This document shows positions 34,134 to 40,346 of a stretch of 40,346 nucleotides of DNA, piece after piece. The DNA lies in contig CAJNDS010000942.1 in NCBI GenBank assembly GCA_905221605.1, positions 1 to 40,346 on the forward strand, written 5' to 3'. Each line of letters opens with the position of its first letter. The stretch's first letter is position 1. Origin of the DNA: Symbiodinium natans. Taxonomy: Eukaryota > Sar > Dinophyceae > Suessiales > Symbiodiniaceae. Made by a program: the position numbers and the translations under genes. The notes under the pieces are model-generated. The model did no database searches and was not told the DNA's origin. It worked only from the letters and a program-made list of their open reading frames with translations.

Positions 34134-34896
34134 TACAAACAAGGTGTCCTTTTCTTTCTGTTTCGGTAACAAAAACCACCTTAAAAGGACACCCTCACAT
34201 AATGCCCTATGTAATATCTATCATACTAGTATATTTCTCTGAATGGATTCCCTATATGAATTTTCAGAGAAATTAAGGCATCCTTTTCTTTCTGTTTCGG
34301 TAACAAAAACCACCTTAAAAAGACACCCTCATGGAATGCCCTATGCAATACCTATCATGCTAGTGTTTTTCTCTGAATGGATTCCCTATATGATTTTTCA
34401 GAGAAATTAGGGCGTCCTTTTGTTTCTGTTTCGATAACAACAACCACCTTAAAGGGACACCCTCATAGAATGCCCTATGTAATACCTATCATACTAGAAT
34501 ATTTCTCTGAATGGATTCCCTATACAACTCTTCACAAAAAATCTGGTAACAAAAACCACCTTGAAAAGACATCCTCATATAATGCCCTATGTAATATCTA
34601 TCATACTAGTATATTTCTCTGAATGGATTCCCTATATGAATTTTCAGAGAAATTAAGGCGTCCTTTTCTTTCTGTTCCGGTAACAAAAACCACCTTAAAA
34701 AAACACCCTCATAGAATGCCCTATGTAATATCTATCATACTAGTATATTTCTCTGAATGGATTCCCTATATGATTTTTCACAAAAATTAAGGTATCCTTT
34801 TCTCTCTGTTTCGGTAACAAAAACCACCTTTAACAAAAACACCCTCATAGAATGCCCTATGTAATACCCATCACGCTAGCATTTTTCTCTGAATGG
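34134..34896. repeat. 134-bp satellite, about six units with internal inverted repeats
   Basis: The GTAAC or ATAAC mark recurs at 34166, 34300, 34434, 34546, 34680 and 34814: period 134 bp, with one unit 22 bp shorter. Each unit holds two inverted repeats: GGTGTCCTTTT-like with AAAAGGACACC, and ATTTCTCTGAA with TTCAGAGAAAT. The array abuts TPR copy 8 on the left and cuts a retroelement ORF on the right at about 34896. Confidence 0.88.
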
Positions 34897-35410
34897 TGCC
34901 CAAGATGGCCATGCGCTCTCTAGCCGTCATCAACCGATTTATGTTCCTTGGCATGGTTACCCCTGCGTTTACCACGCGAAGCAACACCAAGGAAACAACA
35001 TCACTGTGGCATCTATCGGCCGGACAATAACGCACAAGCTCACGCATCTTGACAACAGAACTGGCCGAGAACTGAGCCTTGTTGTCGGACTCCACCAAAC
35101 CAGTTTCAGCAGACCAATCCTTCCAAGCTTGATGCTTCCGAGCCATGTTGTCAGCAGACGACGTCATGGTACGGTCGTCCATGTAAATGGCCATCAAACC
35201 TTCCCGGGCAACATGTTCCGGACAGAACGAACACCCGTCAACCACAGAGCACAGGCGGACCACAAGGGTTTTTCTGCGGCGCCGCCATTTTTGAGTCGTC
35301 GAAGGCCAACCAACACCTTGCCAACTCAGCCAGTGCTTTACGTGGTTCGACCACAGAAATTTCCACAACCCAACGCCGGGAAAAAGGGCCCCGTCAACTT
35401 TGCGACCCAA
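34871..35410 (-). pseudogene. Reverse transcriptase fragment (YMDD motif)
   Basis: A 179-codon frame. GLMAIYMDDRTMTS at residues 71-84 is the RT catalytic motif C (D78, D79), followed by WKDWSAETGLVESDNKAQF, the usual helix and GL-x-N/D-x-x-K-x-Q of motif D. Upstream sequence lacks motifs A and B, and the last eight codons are read from the 134-bp satellite. It is therefore a truncated, non-functional copy. Confidence 0.7.
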
Positions 35411-35561
35411 CGCCCGGACATATGCCTACTACCACGTAAAGACATTTTTTTCATTGTCTAAGTCTTTTCGGCGGATTTCACATATCTTACAAGTCCAAAC
35501 AAGTTTCTCTTTTCTACTGCCTCGTTTCAACGAGGGACCTGTATCAGCAACACGAGACTTC

Positions 35562-35915
35562 TCACATTTGCCTGGCATTTTTGCAGAAGATCATGTTGCT
35601 TTGCCCTTGGACTTGGCAACAGGCTCGACAGAAGCCGCACAGAAACTCAGGAAGCCAAGCGATTTGCTCACTCTTGTCTCTTTTCTTGGCCGGAGTACGT
35701 GAGACCACAGAATCGGCCTCATGAAATCTCCTTTTGCCGGATCCCGGCATAGATTCTTTGCACGACCATGCTTTGACAGAAGAGTTCTTGCTACTCTCAG
35801 GAGATCCTGCGATAACCGCAATATCACCTTCGGCTCCAGAACTGGTACGCCAAGCTTGAGGTATAGATTCACTACCACGTTCTGGGGTCAACGAACCATT
35901 GGTAGCAAACCGCAC
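35562..35915 (-). pseudogene. Linker frame between zinc finger and RT fragment
   Basis: A 117-codon open frame with PAKKRDKSEQIAWLPEFLCG; no domain is recognised. Its position between two retroelement pieces on the same strand suggests the remains of the polyprotein linker in another frame. Confidence 0.3.
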
Positions 35916-35995
35916 ACCGCTGCAGCAGTTCAGTGCAGAGCGCAGCGTGAGGGACTAGCGCCATCCACCCCCCCAGTCTGAAGTGCAGAATCATT

Positions 35996-36577
35996 TCACT
36001 CTGGCGTTTTATCGGTGCGATGCATTTCACGGTGCTCGCTGCTTTCGCAGCAGCGTTTGTGACACCACGACTCGACGCTTCGCCGTTTGAGTGCATCCCA
36101 CTTAGAGAAATCGACGCCGCAGTGCCGACAGGTTGGGAGACCATTTAGGCCATGCTCTTGCGGTGGAACGGTCAATCGGACATGAGTTTTCTTGTGTGCT
36201 TTGCTTTCATGTGTCTTAAGATTATGCAGCGATGCAAACAACTGGCTGCATTCACAACATATGATCTTGGGGGCCTCTGGCGGGTTTTCCGCTGAGGGCT
36301 CTGCGCTCGGTACAGGAGCGTCACGCTTTGGCGCCTCATGCTCACCACGGAGGTCTCTAAGAACCTGAAGCACCCAGGTGCCGATAGACGCAGCGCTAAA
36401 GCAAGGCACATGCAGATCAGGCCGGGAGATACGAGTACAGATCGTCTGGCACCTCGCCTCCACAGCAGGGGGAGGTAGTCTGAATTTGTCAAGGAATGCT
36501 TGATCTGAGAGACCATCGACATGTCGAGCTGACCCAAAGATACCTGTCAGGCTAGAGGGGAAGAGGAAGACTTCCAT
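35996..36577 (-). CDS. Zinc-finger ORF of the truncated retroelement
   Basis: 193 codons. A classical C2H2 finger lies at C107-C110/H123-H128 (SQLFASLHNLKTH). A second finger-like motif, C150-C153 with C172/H173, is incomplete: its DALKRRSVESWC lacks the expected first histidine. The N-terminal half has no recognisable domain. C2H2 fingers upstream of a reverse transcriptase are common in retroelement proteins and would bind nucleic acid. It could instead be a host zinc-finger gene, but the downstream YMDD frame makes a retroelement more likely. Confidence 0.5.
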   Translation of the reverse strand: MEVFLFPSSLTGIFGSARHVDGLSDQAFLDKFRLPPPAVEARCQTICTRISRPDLHVPCFSAASIGTWVLQVLRDLRGEHEAPKRDAPVPSAEPSAENPPEAPKIICCECSQLFASLHNLKTHESKAHKKTHVRLTVPPQEHGLNGLPTCRHCGVDFSKWDALKRRSVESWCHKRCCESSEHREMHRTDKTPE

Positions 36578-36908
36578 TCCCGCCGTTACATCAATCGTTT
36601 TCGTTTATCTGTCCCCCGGGATCTAAAAACTCCGGGCCAGTTTCCTCGTGGAATCCCCACGGGCAGTTTTTCCGTCTCTCCGGGATGATGCAGGCGCTTT
36701 CACGCGCGTACCAATATCCTTCTGCTTTTGCAACTACTTCTCTATAGATACTTCTATCACAGCCCTCACGTATTTAGGCGGTCATACATACACACACACG
36801 TTTTGAAGAGAGGATCATTTTATCATATTCGTGAGAGGTATCCTGGGCTTGTTTTTTTTATTTCAACACGTCTCGAGGAGGCAGGTCGAGGCAGGCTGCG
36901 GCACCGAG

Positions 36909-37018
36909 GCCGGGCCAACCTGGGCAACGCGCATCCGCAGACGCTGCGTACCATGTTCAACTTGGCCAAATTGCTGGCTCACGCCAGCCACTTGGACGAG
37001 GCAGCGAGATGCAGAGAG
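36909..37018 (+). CDS. Diverged TPR exon (array type)
   Basis: The open frame reads RANLGNAHPQTLRTMFNLAK and then LLAHASHLDEAA. It aligns with RAKLGDEHPDTLISINNLAL of the array, and even the acceptor context is alike (GCACCGAG then GC, same phase). A T-rich and pyrimidine-rich stretch precedes it. The donor is either GTGAAT at 37019 or a GC donor after GACGAGGCA (about 37002); the latter would join in frame to the following exon. It probably belongs to the 3' part of the same TPR gene. Confidence 0.6.
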
Positions 37019-37130
37019 TGAATCCTTATGGCTTTATGGTCTAGGGCCTCTGGCAGAAGGTGTAGGCCCCAAGCTTCAAGTCACCCCTCATCAGTGCCCC
37101 CGAATGTTCTGAAAGATTTGGAAGCACTCT

Positions 37131-37186
37131 GGAAGCAGGCGGAGCGGCTCTTCCGCGAGGCGCTCGAGCAATGCGTCCTGGCCTGA
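37131..37186 (+). CDS. TPR helix-B exon remnant
   Basis: After GGAAGCAG, presumed acceptor, the frame reads QAERLFREALEQCVLA and stops. This is the second helix of a TPR (EAEPLFREAL in the array), i.e. the half missing from the exon ending near 37.0 kb. The intron between them is about 125 nt. The frame ends at TGA shortly after, so either a donor is used before it or the gene ends here. Confidence 0.5.
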
Positions 37187-37326
37187 CAAGTATACATATT
37201 TCGGCCGTGGCCATAAGCTTGAAACCCCCCAGACTCTTTGAAACTTTGCGCCCACAATCAAACACACCGTAAAAAGACCGAACAGTGCAACAACAATGCA
37301 AAAACCCTTTTTCTCCTACAATGAAG

Positions 37327-37440
37327 GTCTGGCCATCTATGGCGTGGCCAACAAGGAGACCGTAAACTCCGCGAATCACTTGGCCAGATTCTTGCAGGAC
37401 GCAGTTGGGCCGAGGTTTCAGGAATTTAAGGGTTGGTTGT
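37327..37440 (+). CDS. Further TPR-like exon
   Basis: After CCTTTTTCTCCTACAATGAAG (pyrimidine tract and AG) the frame reads LAIYGVANKETVNSANHLAR and then FLQDAVGPRFQEF. The core, ETVNSANHLARFLQDA, fits TPR helix A of the KLC type (HPxTLxSxNNLAxLL). It continues to a TAA near 37440; the true exon end is not determined. Confidence 0.45.
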
Positions 37441-37649
37441 AAGGTGGCAAATGTGAGGTGTGAGGTGGGACAGCTGGCCCCTATTATGCGTGCTTAGCAG
37501 CAAGTGGCCTGGGAGGCCTGCACAGATTCTCACACATTCCAAGGTTTCATTCCATAAGCATATCCATATGCATCTATATGCACCTACCTGTTTCACGTCG
37601 CTTGTGTTTCTCTGTGTCTTGAGATCTGCTTATCCTGGAACACAGCCGG

Positions 37650-37800
37650 AGACAGCCTGTCAGCGCCCCAAAAAACACCTCTGCGGAGCAGGAGCGGGGA
37701 GACCAAGCGAAGCTGGAGAAGTTCGTCCAGGAGAGGGAGATGGCCCGAAAGCCTCATGCCCTGCTGCTGGCCCCCTACATATACCCACTATCTTTATCGT
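37650..37800 (+). CDS. Charged helical exon candidate
   Basis: One plus-strand frame reads SAEQERGDQAKLEKFVQERE followed by MARKPHALLLAP and runs to a stop at about 37801. It is strongly helical and charged, likely coding, but has no recognised domain and uncertain splice sites. It may be a downstream exon of the TPR gene. An alternative frame at 37460-37816 is a shadow. Confidence 0.35.
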
Positions 37801-38054
37801 AAGTTCTCGCCACTAGCGTACAGCACCGCGCCCAGAAGCTTTCCCCCTAGCCACAGTGAACTAGCCACAGCGAGAGTCCGAGCCCGGAGCCCTAAATGCG
37901 AACGCAGGGGCCTAGATGGGTTTGGGTCTGGGGCTCGGTTTGGTGTTTAAGGTTGTGATTTGGGGATGTTGGCGTTCCGGATGAAGTGATTGGGTCTTGC
38001 AGGAGTTAGAAGTTCCTGGGAGTTCGACTTGAACCCCCACATTTTTCAGCTGGG

Positions 38055-38121
38055 AGGAGTTTCAGCAGCTGCAGCTCCAGCACAGAATGGAGGACGCGAG
38101 TGTGTGGGCTAATTGCGCTTG
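38055..38121 (+). CDS. Short exon candidate, glutamine-rich helix, possible gene end
   Basis: A good acceptor (CCCCCACATTTTTCAG) precedes a frame reading WEEFQQLQLQHRMEDASVWA and then NCA and a stop. The composition suggests a coiled-coil C-terminus. An antisense frame across the same bases (38006-38290) competes, so the strand is not certain. Confidence 0.35.
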
Positions 38122-38417
38122 AGTACAATAGTCCAAGGTATTCTGCACTCAGACTCAGTTTGTCAGGACTTGTTGGAAAGCGATCAACTTTCGGTTCAAT
38201 TGTAATCTTGAGCCACCGCAGTTTGGGATTACTAGATACAGCTCTCTCCGCCTTCATCAACTTCCCTATCAACTTCCTCCGCAGCTTCAAAACTTCATCC
38301 CGCGCAGCCCGCCATCCGACAACCCCCAGATCAACCCCAGTTTCGTCATACGTGCGTTCAATTAAAGTTTTACCGGCGCTCTTGGAACATGATTGGGATC
38401 ATTTCCTCGAGTCTGAC
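38122..38417 (-). CDS. Antisense exon candidate of unknown function
   Basis: Behind a plausible acceptor (CACATTCTTGCAG) the minus-strand frame stays open for more than 100 codons: TRGNDPNHVPRAPVKTLIER, then YDETGVDLGVVGWRAARDEV, then LRRKLIGKLMKAERAVSSN. It is charged and amphipathic, more protein-like than the opposing plus frame. The downstream end is unclear; the frame runs on to 38006. The upstream intron would hold the TAC tract at 38448-38579. No family is recognised. It could be a fragment of a mobile element. Confidence 0.35.
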
Positions 38418-38446
38418 CTGCAAGAATGTGTTGATTCTACCACAGC

Positions 38447-38579
<133 letters not shown>

Positions 38580-38951
38580 CTTCTCTCCCGGTAACCTCAA
38601 GCAGGTGCGAGATCAAACACGACCATGGCTGACCATTTCGCGACACTGTCCATTTCAGTTGTCCAGGGCAGGCTCAGGGATGGTCTATCGAATGTATGGA
38701 ATGAATTTATGTATAGATATAAAGGTGCACACACACACACACATTTTTATATATACGCATGCACATGCGCATACATATAGAAGTGTACATGTATACTTCT
38801 ATATTCCAGTGAACGCTCGTATATTCTACGGTTTCCTGCCATCTGCGATCGACTTCATCTAAATCAAAACCAAGTCTGGAGACCGCAGAGGAGCCGGGTT
38901 CTGCTGCTGAATCCTTCTCCATGCCCTTTTGGAAGTGCAGGAGTGCGTGGG

Positions 38952-38968
38952 AGTAGTAGTAGTAGTAG

Positions 38969-39048
<80 letters not shown>

Positions 39049-39069
39049 TACTACTACTCTACGACTACT

Positions 39070-39101
<32 letters not shown>

Positions 39102-39120
39102 GCTGCTACTACTACTACTA

Positions 39121-39207
<87 letters not shown>

Positions 39208-39229
39208 GTACTAGTAGCAGTAGCCGTAG

Positions 39230-39272
<43 letters not shown>

Positions 39273-39275
39273 CTT
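38952..39275. repeat. AGT-ACT-AGT triplet array (inverted ends)
   Basis: About six AGT units (38952-38970) switch directly to a long ACT array (to about 39205, with CTCT and GCTGCT interruptions). This switches back to AGT (39208-39272). AGT is the reverse complement of ACT, so both junctions can fold into hairpins. Confidence 0.9.
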
Positions 39276-39279
39276 AGTC

Positions 39280-40230
39280 TTAGTCTTTGAGATTTGGGAC
39301 GGAAGTGGGGCAGCTGGAGAGTTCATGGGGATCCGACTTGCCCCAAACCGAAACACTTAGTAGTAATTGGAGGAGAGCGACGAAGAGCCTGCCTGCAGGC
39401 TTGGCAGCATGCCGCATGAGGGCCATTCCCGAAGGAATAGGGATTGCTTCCTAAGCTACGAAGATTTTATCTGAAAGACCCGAAACTAGAGCACGTCAGC
39501 AGCACGTCAACGGTTTAGAGGAAGCGTGGCAGAGTGCAAGATGGTTGTAGCGACCTCCGATAAGCCACGAATTGTAGTGCCTTCTCGCATCTGGTCCTAG
39601 CACTTACTAGGGGAGTTGACCTTGCATCCCGTCACGCATCGCGGCGGCCCCCACTCTTTGCGGCGTGCTTCAGGCTGGATTAGCTCCTTGACCAGACAAA
39701 ATGTCCTGAGCTGCCTTGCTTTTCTTTTTTGCAATTCGATTTGCAGGCTTGGGCCACCTGCGACGCATGAAAGTTCAGACGCTGAAAGCGTTTCTGACAG
39801 CAAGGGCCCGTAAAAACCGTGGCCGAGATTCGTTTTCTCGTCCCATTTATTATGCCATAGCCCGAAGCAACACCTTCGGCACGAAATCGTAGTCTCGCAG
39901 GAACAGCATATGAATGTCATGGTCCATGCGGCCTACAGCCCTGTTCGTTTTTTTTTTGCGGACAGCTGAGGCTTGATTGGTATCTTCACCTGGGTAATCG
40001 GCTTTCGAGAGGCAACCTCTCAAGGAATGCGACGTGAGGACCGCGAGACTCGCTCGGGTCGTTCAAGGCGTTGAGCTGGGGCCTCCTAAGACCTGCCAGG
40101 ACCCTAAAGAACATGTATCGACAGATTCTTCCGATCTCAGGGCTTGGGGGTGCCAAGTCCGGAGGTATTTCTGATACAAGTTGATTCCCGCGCCACCGTT
40201 CCAGGTCCAGTGACGCCCCCCCCCCGGGGG
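39280..40230. other. Unassigned sequence
   Basis: Short frames only on both strands. None shows a domain or convincing splice context. A T8 run lies at about 39949 and a CCCCCCCCCC-GGGGGGGG palindrome at about 40216-40232. Confidence 0.4.
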
Positions 40231-40237
40231 GGGATGC

Positions 40238-40346
40238 CGGGCCCTGCAGCTGCAGGTCGCCACCCTGAGGCACACTCTCATGCAGCATGCAGGCGGAGAC
40301 ATTGAACTCTCGGCGGCGAATTCTCTGGGCATCGAACTGGACTGGC
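40238..40346 (+). CDS. Exon candidate running off the window
   Basis: The plus frame ALQLQVATLRHTLMQHAGGD followed by IELSAANSLGIELDW is open to the last base. It has leucine spacing typical of a coiled coil. Possible acceptors are CCCTGCAG or CTGCAG near 40240-40250. No domain is recognised, and it is too short to assign. Confidence 0.35.

Larger units (their letters stand above)
34897..36577 (-). mobile_element. Truncated, rearranged antisense retroelement
   Basis: On the minus strand a zinc-finger ORF (36577-35996), a low-complexity linker frame (35915-35562) and a late reverse-transcriptase fragment (35410-34897) lie in order. They are in different frames, and RT motifs A and B were not found, so the element is decayed or internally deleted. 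It belongs to a different lineage from the LINE at 15-20 kb (YMDD instead of FADD). Its 3' end is lost in the 134-bp satellite. Confidence 0.65.

Noticed and set aside
35006-35461. Plus-strand 151-codon ORF
   Set aside because: Antisense shadow of the YMDD reverse-transcriptase fragment.

Overview
The window looks like nuclear DNA of a dinoflagellate, probably a Symbiodiniaceae-like alga. No rRNA or spliced leader was found, so this is an inference. It rests on TTTAGGG-type telomere-like repeats at the left end, very long CAA and TAC triplet tracts, dense minisatellites, LINE-type retroelements, and a multi-exon gene of kinesin-light-chain-type tetratricopeptide (TPR) repeats with GT-AG and GC-AG introns. 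No bacterial gene, operon, tRNA or CRISPR array was recognised.

Layout. 1-2.55 kb is degenerate subtelomere-like sequence with telomere-like motifs on both strands, a 21-bp minisatellite, an inverted repeat and one small MITE-like element with an 8-bp target duplication. 2.55-4.9 kb is unassigned. 4.92-6.75 kb is a 41-bp satellite that changes orientation twice. 6.8-9.8 kb is unassigned. From 9.8 kb a fragmented plus-strand gene can be followed. Two exons (9.81-10.0 and 10.29-10.40 kb) carry a domain with HYTN and FGQGVYGTQHEP motifs. A 10.3-kb intron holds two CAA tracts, a field of GC-rich hairpin repeats, a nearly full-length antisense LINE (15.4-20.2 kb) and a third CAA tract. The domain resumes at 20.72 kb in a matching reading phase, a TPR-bearing exon follows at 21.2-21.6 kb, and then come eight TPR exons of one type. 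Six lie at 22.96-26.42 kb and two at 33.28-34.1 kb. Each is 141 nt (the last has a damaged donor), flanked by the same splice signals and in the same phase. The array is split by 5.7 kb of other repeats (27.2-32.9 kb). A 134-bp satellite (34.1-34.9 kb) and a truncated antisense retroelement (34.9-36.6 kb) follow. More diverged TPR-like exons lie at 36.9-37.4 kb. Two further exon-like stretches (37.65-38.1 kb), TAC/AGT arrays and one exon-like stretch at the right edge close the window.

How the parts fit. The simplest reading is one large plus-strand gene or recent pseudogene: an N-terminal domain that may have an ADP-ribosyltransferase-like fold (inference), then a repeat-exon TPR array, with introns that have collected satellites and antisense retroelements. 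The other notable item is the LINE. After endonuclease, reverse transcriptase and zinc fingers, its polyprotein ends in a ubiquitin-specific-protease-like (C19) domain that appears to keep its Cys, His and Asp. One frameshift splits the LINE reading frame.
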